Assembly (NCBI GenBank): GCA_022453515.1
Contig: JAJNNY010000014.1
Coordinates: 558,001-622,000 of the forward strand
Direction: 5' to 3'
Source: Astrocystis sublimbata
Taxonomy: Eukaryota > Ascomycota > Sordariomycetes > Xylariales > Xylariaceae
Length of the DNA stretch: 64,000 nt
The position numbers and the translations under genes are program-made. Under the pieces are notes generated by a model. That model made no database searches. It saw only the letters and a program-made list of their open reading frames with translations, and had not been told where the DNA came from. Below are positions 1 through 10,621 of the stretch, piece after piece (the stretch's first letter is position 1; each line of letters starts with the position of its first letter).

Positions 1-306
1 TTTTGGATTGAAACAGGCTACTATGATGAATCTCAAACCCGGCATCCAAATGCCCGCTAGAGCAGCTGAACCTCCCGCCTCATGCCGTATCAAGGACCTG
101 GCATGTCTGGTACTTAGGTACCCAAGTAGACGCCTATCGATAAGGCCTTCAACATGAAATGGACGTTCGATCTGCTACTTGACTTGCAGTTTACACCATA
201 CTTTATAGTGAGATTGGCGACATCACTTCATATATCAAATCACTATCGGCATCGGTCATCATACTCTCATCTACACCTTTCCACCAGATAAACACATGTA
301 GAGTGG
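1..306. other. Upstream region of DEG1
   Basis: No gene is supported here. The stretch is the 5' flank of the pseudouridine synthase gene that starts at 307. It contains a variant of the dispersed ACCTAGGTA-like motif near 112-122 and an AT-rich, TATA-like segment near 195-240. Nothing else stands out. Confidence 0.5.
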
Positions 307-2292
307 ATGTGGACTTCCAGCAGCAGCGCATCCCGTGCCTGTTGGCGCGCCCCTCTGCTAGCTTTCACCACACGCCGCGCAGCCCAATGCAGCTTCTCCA
401 CTGCTCCCATCACACAGGTGTCATATTACGCCACAGAACGGGTCAAGAAGATGGATGAGGGAGTAGCGAAATACGGTCGATGGACCAAAGACGCTCTAAT
501 CAAGCGCATCCAAAAATTGGAAAAGGAGCTCAGCACAAAAGACCAAAATGAGTCACCATCAGGTGTCGCAACTACAGAGACTGGGATATCAGCAACATCA
601 GCTGCTGCCCCGCCATCAGACGAAGGGTACATAATAGTCCCCAAAGACACAGACACAACAGCAGAAGATGGACCACGGAAAAAGAAGGCCAAGAAAGAAA
701 GCGGCGCCCTCGACCCCTCCAAGTACACGACGCGGCTCGTGGCCCTGAAGCTCGCGTACCTGGGCAAGAACTACGGCGGCTTCGAGTACCAGGTCAGCAC
801 CAAGGTGCCGACCATCGAGGAGGAGCTGTGGAAGGCACTCGTGAAAGCCTGCCTCATCTTCCCTGAGAACCCGGACGAGGTCGACTTCGACCCGATGGAG
901 TACGCCAAGTGCGGCCGCACCGATCGTGGCGTGAGCGCTTTTGGGCAGGTCATTAGTATCAGGTTGAGGAGCAATAGACCTCTGCCGAAGAAACCTGAGG
1001 AAGAGACGTCTACGGTGACAAAGAGTGGTGGTAATGGTGATGGTGAGACTACAGCTGCTCCGGAAAATGGGGCGAAATCAGCAGAGGAGGTCCCTGAAGA
1101 GAAGGCGCCGAAGCGCGAATTCGACGACTACGCAGACGAGCTCTCCTACTCTCGCATCCTGAACCGGCTGCTACCCCCCGACATCCGGATCCTAGCATGG
1201 TGTCCCTCAACCCCAGCCGAGTTCTCGGCGCGCCACCACTGTCGCGAGAGGCAGTACCGGTATTTCTTCACGCAGCCCGCGTACTCGCCCATGCCGTCGC
1301 ATATGGAAGATCCGAAGACTCGTGACGGAAAACGGCCCAAGGACGGCTGGCTCGACATCGAAGCGATGCGCGACGCGGCGAGGCGCTTCGAGGGCCTGCA
1401 CGACTTCCGCAACTTCTGCAAGATCGACAGCAGCAAGGCACAGCAGAGCTTCGTGCGGCGCATGTTCGAAAGTACCATCGTCGAGGTCCCCGATGCCGAG
1501 AGCGCATTGCCATTTTTGCAGCGCGAGGGATTCCAGCCCCTTTCTTCATCAGGCGCAGACGAACTCCTCGGCCCTCGAGGCACCACCGCGTCCCCTCCAT
1601 CACCCCCTCCGCCAGAAGGCTTCCCCAAGGTATACTACTTCCACGTGCGCGGGTCCGCGTTCCTATGGCACCAGATCCGGTGCATGGTCTCCATACTCTT
1701 CACCGTCGGCCAAGGCCTCGAATCTCCCGAAATCATCGACAAGCTCCTCGACATCACCACCGAGCCGCGACGACCCGAATACAACCTCGCAGCCGAAACC
1801 CCCTTAGTCCTCTGGGACTGCCTCTTCCCCGCAGACCTCGACTCTTCCGACCGCACCGACGCGCTGGACTGGGTCTACGTAGGCGAAGACGACCCGCGCA
1901 ACGCGCACGGCGCGTCGGGGCTCGTCGACCACTTCTGGTCCGTGTGGCGCGAGCGCAAGCTCGACGAGCTGCTCGCGGGCCAACTCATCGGGCTCGTGGC
2001 GACGAAACCGGATCTCGCGCTGCGCCGCGACCCTAAGGCTCCGCTGTATGGGTATGTTGGAAATAAGGTGTTCGAAGGCGATAATCGCGTGCGGAGCGCG
2101 GGGAAGTATGTGCCGCTGCTGAAACGCATGAGGCTGGCGACGCCGCAGGAGGCGTATGATAAGGAGGCGAGGAGGAAGGGGTTTGAGGACGCGAAGCATA
2201 TGTTGGAGGTTGTTGCGCAGAGGAGGGCGGAGGCTTGGGCTGAGAGGGAGAGGGAGAAGGCGGCTGGTGCGGGTGATGAGATGGTGGAATAG
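307..2292 (+). CDS. DEG1: tRNA pseudouridine(38/39) synthase, Deg1/Pus3 type
   Basis: A single-exon gene of 661 residues. The product isomerises uridine to pseudouridine at positions 38 and 39 of the tRNA anticodon arm. The TruA-family signature KCGRTDRGVSAFGQ surrounds the catalytic aspartate, about Asp206. DFRNFCK and the C-terminal GSAFLWHQIRCMV block are typical of the Pus3 branch. A charged, low-complexity insert (about 245-275) splits the catalytic domain, and the C-terminus is highly charged. Residues 1-48 are rich in Arg, Ser and Ala and nearly lack acids, as in a mitochondrial presequence. The ATG at 307 has T at -3, a weak context. The in-frame ATG at 451 has A at -3 and G at +4, and begins a lysine-rich segment. 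Both starts may be used. The gene converges on GPI15, whose stop lies about 190 bp away. Confidence 0.93.
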   Translation: MWTSSSSASRACWRAPLLAFTTRRAAQCSFSTAPITQVSYYATERVKKMDEGVAKYGRWTKDALIKRIQKLEKELSTKDQNESPSGVATTETGISATSAAAPPSDEGYIIVPKDTDTTAEDGPRKKKAKKESGALDPSKYTTRLVALKLAYLGKNYGGFEYQVSTKVPTIEEELWKALVKACLIFPENPDEVDFDPMEYAKCGRTDRGVSAFGQVISIRLRSNRPLPKKPEEETSTVTKSGGNGDGETTAAPENGAKSAEEVPEEKAPKREFDDYADELSYSRILNRLLPPDIRILAWCPSTPAEFSARHHCRERQYRYFFTQPAYSPMPSHMEDPKTRDGKRPKDGWLDIEAMRDAARRFEGLHDFRNFCKIDSSKAQQSFVRRMFESTIVEVPDAESALPFLQREGFQPLSSSGADELLGPRGTTASPPSPPPPEGFPKVYYFHVRGSAFLWHQIRCMVSILFTVGQGLESPEIIDKLLDITTEPRRPEYNLAAETPLVLWDCLFPADLDSSDRTDALDWVYVGEDDPRNAHGASGLVDHFWSVWRERKLDELLAGQLIGLVATKPDLALRRDPKAPLYGYVGNKVFEGDNRVRSAGKYVPLLKRMRLATPQEAYDKEARRKGFEDAKHMLEVVAQRRAEAWAEREREKAAGAGDEMVE

Positions 2293-2484
2293 ATGTGGCA
2301 TACATTATATATCACTGAATGGTGAATATGGACTTGTGGCTCAAGATGTCACAGATATTGGAACTCAATACCGAATGTAAAGACCAGTATATGCAATTCT
2401 TCCAAGTCTCGGGGGTATCATGAACGATAATAATAAAAAACGCCATGCTATGCCATGTCATGCCGCAGAACACAACCCAATATC

Positions 2485-3177
2485 TCAACACTTCCCATCA
2501 CCATTCCCATCCCCATCCCCATGTCCATACCTATGCGCACCAGCACCTCCCGCCGTAACCTTCCGCTCATAAAGACACTCCCTAACCCCCCTCCAGACCT
2601 TCTCCACAACCTCCGCCCTCGGCAGTAACCGCGGAAAAACCACCACAACATCCCTCTCCCCCTCAACCAGCACGACCAGATAATACCTAACCTCAAACCC
2701 CCTAAACGCCTCATTAATCACCACATCCAAAATCTTCTCCGTAGGGATGAACCTAGTCGTGTTCTTCCCAAACAGAAACGAATCTTTACTCGAGCTGGTC
2801 TGGATCCCCAAGCCCCTCAACACCAACAAGCTCTCTTCCACATGCAATCTTCGCGTAAGCGCGTATAACGCCACCACACAGGCAGGAATCGCGAACGCCG
2901 GACGGATTATTTCGGTGATGCGCGCTGCGAGGGCGGGGAGAGGCGAGGACAGGATGTATTGAGGAGGGAGGAGGGTCGATTTGTAGTAGGGTGAGACGGC
3001 CCAGAGCGTGTAGAGGAAGAGCACTATCGTGCTGCTGAGAGCGATGTGGAGGAGGTAGATTGCGTGGAGGGAGAGGCGTAGGGCGAGGGTTGGGTGAGGC
3101 AGGGTTGTGACGGTGAAGGAGGCGGCGGTGGGCGAGGGGCGCCGGATTAGGAGGTGGGGGGTGGTTGTTATGAACAT
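2485..3177 (-). CDS. GPI15: PIG-H subunit of GPI-GlcNAc transferase
   Basis: Predicted 230 residues from the ATG at 3177. The open frame runs further upstream to 3534, but that part has no recognisable domain, and MFITTTPHLLI is the more natural start. The protein belongs to the ER membrane complex that adds N-acetylglucosamine to phosphatidylinositol, the first step of GPI anchor synthesis. Two hydrophobic stretches (about residues 31-52 and 80-105) should form a membrane hairpin. The PIG-H domain follows, with the hallmark run ESLLVLRGLGIQTSS, then FIPTEKILDVVINEAFRG and FEVRYYLVVLV. The C-terminus ends in a short Gly-Asp-His-rich tail from a simple repeat. The gene is convergent with DEG1. 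The family call is firm; the start is an inference. Confidence 0.9.
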   Translation of the reverse strand: MFITTTPHLLIRRPSPTAASFTVTTLPHPTLALRLSLHAIYLLHIALSSTIVLFLYTLWAVSPYYKSTLLPPQYILSSPLPALAARITEIIRPAFAIPACVVALYALTRRLHVEESLLVLRGLGIQTSSSKDSFLFGKNTTRFIPTEKILDVVINEAFRGFEVRYYLVVLVEGERDVVVVFPRLLPRAEVVEKVWRGVRECLYERKVTAGGAGAHRYGHGDGDGNGDGKC

Positions 3178-5159
3178 TGTCGGTTCTATCTCTTTTCTCC
3201 TCCTCGCCCTTGCGCTTTTCGGTTGTTGGACCTTTCGCGAGGTGTGTATTGGAAGAGGGAATACGGGCTTGTTCGGGGAGGGTCGGATGGTCAGTCGGTG
3301 GAAGTGTTGTTGGAGCAGGTAGCTGGATTCGGTTGATGCGCCTGGGTCGCTCGTACTTTGCGATCGAAGGAAGTGCGTTGCTTGGGGGGGCAAAGGAGTG
3401 TGAAGTAAAGACGAGGTAGTTGTCAAATAACAGACTGTTGCTTCATAAGTCGAACATTGCAGAGAAGCAGCCGAGAAAGTTGGGAAGTGAACTCTTGACG
3501 AGTTGCTACACTCTGTCCTTGATTTTCTTAACAAGGTGAAAGGAAGCTGGGATGAATTGAACCGATCGCGCAGCTGCAGCTGAGCTAAGGTTGCTTAAGG
3601 TGCAGAAAGGTACATCGATAGGTACCTCACCCCATCAGCGCCCCACACAGCGCCGCAATGCACCCAATCACCGCCCCTCCTCAATTAAGCCCGAAGATTC
3701 CCCGTCAGTGCCTAATAAGGCCAATTACTTCCGCATTTCCTTAACTGTAATGGTTCAATGGTTGAAGGCGCTTGCAATTCTCAGACCGTCGCTCCCATGT
3801 CCATAAGAACCCCCGACGCCGCGCCCAGCGCAAATGCCGCGGTGGTCTTGCCCAACCACTCGGGTAACCAGTGTTTGCTTGGGCGGCCCTAGGAAATGGA
3901 GAGGATGCTTCAGGGAGGCCTCACGCTGCAGAGTATCTCTCCCGTCGCATGGTGTGCTGGAACACGTCTGGCTCGGGGACGATGAGGTGGTGGTCTGAGA
4001 TGGAGATTGCCGACTCCGCTATTCTTTTTGACTTTTTTTCAATCTTTGTGTTGTATTGCCCACACCTGGATTCGAACCCCTTCTGCAGACACAGTGATAG
4101 GCCAGCTACACCCACCAAGGCCACTGTTCCTCACCTCTACCTACAGCTACCACATCAATCAGTGAACTTTAATCATACGCTCACTCCCGCCTAGGTATTT
4201 CATCACATTCATCAACACTCAGGTAGACTTCACATGCACTTTTGACCAAGTATTTTGTTAAACACATGTCGCATCAACAATTATGATTCGTACCTAACTA
4301 TCATCTCGCGATCCTAGCAGACCGCTCTGGATACCAATTTAGCCACGCACTACCACATAGCCAACCAGCATGCAACGTAACCAGCTACTCAATAAACCAG
4401 ATAAATCATGACAGGCCCTTTGAAATAAGTAGCCTGTCTTTTTCCCTCCGTAAAAGCCATCGCTCGAAGCGGATAGTAAGAATAGTAATAATAAACAATA
4501 GCGAAACGGCGAGTAAAAAATGGTATGAGATGAGTTGAAATCAAAACAGAAAAGCTAAATAATCAACAGCTATGCCGTGAGGCAGCACTATTCTTCGCAA
4601 ACGATAAAACAATAAATATCAGGAACATGATGATGGATGATGTCCCTTTCCTTTCCTACAATTCGATCCAATGCTCTCCAGTCAATCAATACACGGTGGT
4701 TGTTTTTTCTGCCGCGTGGCGTGGTCTCTCCCGCTTCCTCTGGGTGTCGCTATATGTCGTCTTTGACTTGACTGCTTCCGCTTCTGTACAAGGTATATAT
4801 CCCATTTTCCTCCTCTTCTCTCCTTTCATTCGTGTCGTGAATCATGATGTTGATGGGGAAAAAGCATGCAATATCGAAATCGAACAAACAGGCAATGAGA
4901 ACTCAATGCATACAAAAGAGATCTTCTCATCCGCGACGGCTGGTCTCGTGCTGTTCGCTGTTGCGTTGTATAAAGTAATTCGAGGTGGTATCAATGGAGG
5001 TAATCGATCGAAGGAGAGGTGGGAATCGAAGAAAAGCAGAATCATGAATTTGGAAACGCCGGCGCCATGCAGTGATGCACGTATATTAGAATCCCAAACC
5101 CACAATGTTAATGTGTAAAGCAGCAGATAAAGGTATAGAAAAGGATTAGCCCAATTGGA
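3178..5159. other. Intergenic region between GPI15 and the WD40 gene
   Basis: About 2 kb with no supported protein gene. The first part is the GPI15 promoter. A tRNA-like fragment lies at 4058-4122. From about 4200 to 4620 the sequence is AT-rich and without structure I can name. Short open frames at 4627-5118 have neither start context nor family similarity. The last part is the 3' flank of the WD40 gene. Confidence 0.5.
4058..4122 (-). pseudogene. tRNA-like fragment, closest to tRNA-Cys(GCA)
   Basis: On the minus strand the fragment carries a perfect T-loop/B-box GGTTCGAATCC, a D-arm-like stretch GTGTAGCTGGCCTATCAC, and a CTGCAGA loop that would place anticodon GCA. The 3' half of the anticodon stem, the variable loop and the 5' half of the T stem are missing (about 10 nt or more), and the acceptor ends do not pair well. 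An A-rich stretch follows on the same strand. I read it as a decayed tRNA or tRNA-derived repeat. A stand-alone TFIIIC-binding site is another possibility. Confidence 0.4.
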
Positions 5160-8100
5160 CTAAATCATCTCGCTCCGATGCAGACCGCTGCCGACCTCCT
5201 GCTGCTGGTGGTACGCAGTTCGGACGTCACGTGGATGACGCTCCGTGTTCTGGTATGCAGCAAAGTTGGCGTGAGGGACTGGCGGAGGCGGAGGGGGAGG
5301 AGGAATGTTGTAGCCAGCCGGCTGTGGGGGCGGCGGTATACTTTCGTAGGGCGAGGTCTGGTCAGGCGACTTGGTCCGGCTCGCGAGGATCGAGTTGCTG
5401 CGACCGCGACTAGCAGATCGCATGCGCTCCGTCGCGCGAGTGAAGCGGCTTGCGATGCTGTTGTCGGTGTTGCTTCGTCCACGGTTGTGGCCCGGACGCG
5501 TTGCCGGCGGCGCAGGTGGTGCGATGATTGGCACAATAGATTCGTGCATGGGTGCCGCAGCTGGGACCGAAGGGTCCTGGTTTTCCTCTTCGTCCATGAC
5601 GATCTCAATGGATCCAGTGCCGGGTGGGCTGCCGTACACGGTCGGCCGCAGACCGGGTAGTGGTGCGGGAGGAGGCGGCGGTGGCATCGCGAGATGCTGC
5701 AGCTCCTTTAGAATCGGTGGCGGCGGCGGTGGGGGTGGAATGTCGTTGAGGGAATTCTTTCTTGAATGTCTGCCGCCTCCGATGATCTCGTCTATTCCGC
5801 GCATGCCGGCCGTCGCGTCAACGCTCATTTTCCTTGTGCTGGCAGACCCTCTGCGTGGTGGGCTGGCATGTTGGAAAGCCGGGTGGGCGCCAAACGAAGT
5901 TGGTCCCGCGGGCTCCTCAGGAATGGGTGCTGACATGCACCTCTGGATGTTGGGTCTCATTGGGGGTGAGTATACTGTAGAGGGGAGTAACAGCGGTGCA
6001 TCCAGCGGCGCATCTTCTGGGATTCTAGTGGGCGACTCCTTGCCCGGCTTGTCTGGAGAGGGTTGTCCAGAAGACGAGGAGGGTGAGGTCCGGTAGTGTC
6101 CAGGAACAGGAGGAACAGTGGGCTTGTTCTTATCACTTTGGAATTGCAGTCTCATAGCCTTGGGGGTAGCGGGAAGGCCAATCATTTGACGGTTGGGACT
6201 GCGCATAGTAGAGCCTCTGTGAGTGGTGTGGTCGGCAGTTTGACTTCTCGGTGGCAAGTCTCTGGGAGGCACGAAAGTCGTCTGGGGAAGCTCGAAAGCA
6301 CTGGGGGGTCGAGAGACAATAGGAGACAGGTTGTCAGGATGCAGAATCGGTGGCACTGAAGGACGTCTGGCGAGGGACATGCGACGCTCTTCTAGTTCCC
6401 GGGCTGCCGCCTCCTTCTTCAATTGTCTTTCAAGGGAGATTTTCTTCAAGTCCCCAACACTAGCCTGAAGTGTCGGCGTGCCTGTTGGATGTGGACGGGG
6501 TGGCTGGGGCTGAACTGGCGGAAGCTGGACTGGTGCAAGTTGGACTGGCACTGGAGGTTCTGATTCACCCGGTGTCTTGTTCTTTCTCCTGCGGCTTTCA
6601 GACCGATCCCTGGCCTTTGAAATAGCGGGCGACGAGGGATTTGTGCTGCCACTTCGGTTGTGCCTTTTCCTAAACTGCTCCTGCGCATCCACTGCCGCCT
6701 GGTAATCGGCCTCATCATCGGATGGCATGTGGTAGAATTTCGCCTGGTTCGACATGGGTAGTGGCGACGATGGCGATCGCACAACAGATCCTTCCCCTCG
6801 GCCATTGCTTCTACCACGAAGCTGAAGCGCAGGTGGGCGGCGCTCGCGACTCCTGTGTCTAGCACGGCTCGACGCCCGGCTTGACACACGGGTGCTTCGA
6901 GGCGACGATCTCCGTATCTGACTCGACTTCCGAACTGTGGAGGGTTCATTGGAATCAAGGTCCAGGGGCAGAACACCATCGTCGCTCAACTGCACGTCAA
7001 TCTGTTGTGGTGTGCTGAGATTGATGAGCTCTTCGGGCGACATAGGAATTGGTGAAGTAGGGGAACGCTTGGCTGGCTTGGGTGTCCAGTTCCTTCCTGC
7101 ACCTCTTCCTCTTTCTTCTGAGCTTTCTCGCGCAGTTCTGCGGCTACGACTGGTATCACGGCTTCTGGTGGAACGATCATCTCGTCGATGCCGGCTGCTC
7201 TCACGACTACGTGTCTTTTTTGAGTAGTGCTGAGCAGTTTCCAAGCTGTGGATATAGTCCGTGAGGCTGTTGTTCCCTGTGCGGGAATCGTTAAGTCGGT
7301 AACTTCGTCCCGCACTAGAGTTCGAAGTTACCGAGCCAGCCACAGAGCTATGTCCACGACGACGAGTGGGCCAGTGGAAACGTGTCGAGGATGTACCAGA
7401 CTGCTCTGGAGAAGTTATGTCACTGGCCATGGCAGCGTCAATAGAGTTTAGCTTGAGCTCCATCCCTTCGGGTCGACGATCCCGGGCACCGTTACGACTT
7501 GAACGGCCCTGCTGCATCAAAGCTTGAATTGATTCCGGCCCCGGGGACGGCGGGGGAGGCTCCTTGCGGCCAAAGCCTTGGCTGGTCATCATTGGACTGG
7601 CTGTCGCTGCTCGCTGGAGAGACATTCCAGCGTCGAACTGGCCATTTGAACCGTGTCTCGAGTGAACCTTGGGCTTGGGTTGAGGCTCAGGCTGGGGCGG
7701 CTGAGTAGTGTCGGGCACAATGTCAACAAAAACATCTTCAGCGGGATTCCGACGATGACCATCGGCAGATAACTCGCCGATAGAGGATAACCTTTGTCGA
7801 CCAAATCCGCCAGGGGTCATAGGGTGAGCAGAAGCTGGAGTGTTGTATGCACTTCGTTGAGATGGCCGCAAGAATGCCGTACTTGGATCACGGCCACCGG
7901 GGGAGATGGCGGATTCTGCAATCGGTGTTACGCCGGCTGCGATCGGAGTCTTCCCATCGTCACCACCAGCGAAGAACTTTGACTTTTGCTTCTTGTCGTC
8001 GAAAGATGTTATCAGTTTCAACGCCGAGGTTTTTGCAATGCTACGCTGGGGACCAAGATTCAACCCTGGAGGAGATAGAGGGGGGCTCATCATCACTTCG

Positions 8101-10621
8101 GGGATGCTTTGATGTATGCTTGGGAACGTTGTTTGCATGGCGGATGGCGAAGTCCATGGTTCGGTGGACTCGACACCGGTGCAAGCAAAACTATAACCGT
8201 TGGTCAGTGAATCGCTCAAAGTTAAAGGAAAGGGGTCATGGCACCAACCATCGAATTGCCAAGCCTTGCTGGCCATGCTGGACAGCGAAATCGCCCCATT
8301 TCTTGAGAACTGCGGCTTGGCGTTCCCATACACCAGGGAAGAATAGGCAGAGCAGGACTAAGGCCTCTAGGAACTTCTTGTGTGAGACGTAAATCTCAAT
8401 GGCATCGTTGTAGTCGCCCATTCCGATCATGATAGTAGCTGCGGCATGGATATCTCCGTTCTCGAGGAGTCGTTGCACAAACGCACGACCAAGGCTGTGT
8501 TGCGAGGCGTTACCTCCGATGCCGCTCAATGCCAGCATCATCCAGTCTGACGATGTCATGTTTTCTGAGCTTGCTGCCATTACATCCGCATTGATGTCTC
8601 CGAGCCACTTGGCGAGAAGAATACGACTCGGTGATCGAGGAGAGTGTCTCAACATCTCGTCACGAACGAGATCCTCCATTTCTCGGTTCCATCCAAAGAT
8701 GATACTGAGCATTTGTCGACGGAGATCATCATTTGTTAGACGCGTTTGATCAACTAGAGTGGTGTGTTTGTAAGGGATGTCATGGAGACGACTCCTAGTA
8801 AACTTGAAGAGATCATTGACCCTAGATTCATCTGGGCTAGCCAGAACCTCGTTCCGTAGTCTAGACGGTCGGTTTCGAGACCGCGAAGAGGATGCAACAG
8901 ATGCCGAGCTAACGCTGCTAATAGAGTATGCGTCTTTGTCGCCCATAGGTGGCCGCACCGAAGTTCGGTGAGTTGACCCCGCAGATATGTAAGTGTTTTC
9001 GGTCAGCCCTTGAGACTGCACTGATGGCTGATACCGTCCCTGCGTGCCCGATTTGGTAGATGTTTTGGATATGGTGGAACTCTTAGTTGAGGCTGGGCTG
9101 GCCGACATATATCTGTCGTTGTCAAGGGATTCACCAAATGAGTCGGCCCCACGGACCATCCTAGCCAGGGGTGACATATGATCATCATCGCTTTCTGAGA
9201 TGTCTGCATTGATGGGGATGGACGAGTCGGATTCTGTACCAATAATAACGACGCCCTGTTCCGCTTGTTCCTCGATTGACACGGGCGGGGATGGTGGCAA
9301 ATGGTTGGCTGGGTGCTGAACATTGATGACGAGCAAAGACGGCGTATTGAGGTCGAACTGCTGTACCGTATTGTTGGCCCCCAGAGTGAACAAAGTCGCA
9401 CCGGGCCCATACACGGCAAGGCCTCGGACGTGGTCCAGCGTCGGTATGCTGTCGTAGGTAACATGCTTTGTCCGTACATCCCACGATAGGGTCTCGCTGC
9501 AGCAAACGTGTTAGTCCCAATAGGACCCAAGCGCGCGCGTAGCCGATCTGCATGCATGTATGACTTACTTATCAGAAAACTGGATAATGCGGCCGTTTTT
9601 GGACCAACCCATCCAGTTGGGACCATTTTGGAAGTTGTCATTCCGCTTTAGGATCCGTACCACCTTGGCAGCGTCGGTGCTGTTGGGTGATTTTGCCACG
9701 CTCCATACTCTGAGATCCCCGTCATCAGTTTGCACGGCCAACATATCCGACTTTTGGCGGGAAGTGGATGCATGCCAGGCGAGGCTGACGATGGGTGAAG
9801 GCGCCCTAGACGTGCTGAGACTGTGGAGTATCGTGAATCTGGGTTGGAGAGTGGCAACTATGAGAGAGCCATTTTGGTATCTATCACATGTCAGTCAAAT
9901 CTTCCATCAGGGAGTCAAGTGAGAACAACTTACCCAATGGCAAAAGTCCGGCAATCGGCGGCGGGCGCCAATGCCGTGATGGGGATCTGGTCGATAGTGC
10001 GGGCTGAGATGTGCTCCGAAGTCATAGGCTCAAAGAGAATAACATTTCCTTGCACATTCCCTAGCGTTGATGTTAGTACCAATGAATCAAGCTGTGTCTG
10101 TTGGGGTCGGCCTACCAAATGCGACGTTTCCATTGCGCATCCATACGGCGCAGGTGAGATTCTCATACGACGCGAAGCGAGCGACCTCCTCGCCAGTCAT
10201 CAAGTCCCATACAATAGCAGTCATGTCCGCATCATAGCTCACGACGAATCTCCCATTGCCCATTGTTGCACTTTGCGTGTCGACCGCAAGTAATTGAACC
10301 TCGGCGGAATGGCGGGAGAAACGCCTCTCGATTGTTAGGCTGTCATGGTGTGCGACCACGACAGAGTTGCCCTCTATAAGACAGTTAGCTGCCACGAAAC
10401 ATGGTCTGCCAGACTCGAATCTTGCACGTACGCCCGTATAGAAACATTTTGTCCGTCGCCGCGGTTGGCTCGAAGTATTTTGACGGCATGTTGGGCGTTG
10501 TGAATTCTCTGTCTCTTTCTCTGGGTTCTGATGCTCCTATTCCTTTCCTCGATGACCGACCGGCTGAACTCCGAGAGGCATTGCGGTGGTGGGAACTTGG
10601 CTGGTAGTTGGAAGACGACAT
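5160..10621 (-). CDS. Large WD40-repeat protein with Gemin5-like helical region and poly-proline tail
   Basis: Six exons: 10621-10432, 10373-10116, 10060-9934, 9880-9569, 9496-8249 and 8190-5160, giving 1721 residues. All five introns (53-72 nt) have GT..AG ends, visible branch sites and kept reading frame; the donor at 8248 is GTTGGT. Residues about 50-360 form a WD40 propeller (for example MTAIVWDLMTGEEVARF, GDLRVWSV, ETLSWDVRTKHV). A helical region at about 500-711 resembles the TPR-like part of Gemin5 (DIHAAATIMIGMGDYNDAIEIY, WGDFAVQHGQQGLAI). The remaining ~1000 residues look disordered: Ser/Arg-rich, with a conserved TPIAESAISPGG segment, and near the end three proline runs of the IPPPPPPPPPP kind that could bind profilin, SH3 or WW partners. 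Function is not known to me. A scaffold role is inference. Confidence 0.82.

Noticed and set aside
1322..1807. 161-codon frame inside DEG1 in another frame
   Set aside because: It overlaps the conserved catalytic domain of DEG1 and has no independent support.
3178..3534. Upstream in-frame extension of PIG-H
   Set aside because: Ser/Thr-rich sequence with no family match; the internal ATG at 3177 fits the usual start of PIG-H better.
5371..6096. Gly-rich 241-codon frame antisense to the WD40 gene
   Set aside because: Poly-Gly runs are simply the complement of the poly-Pro codons.
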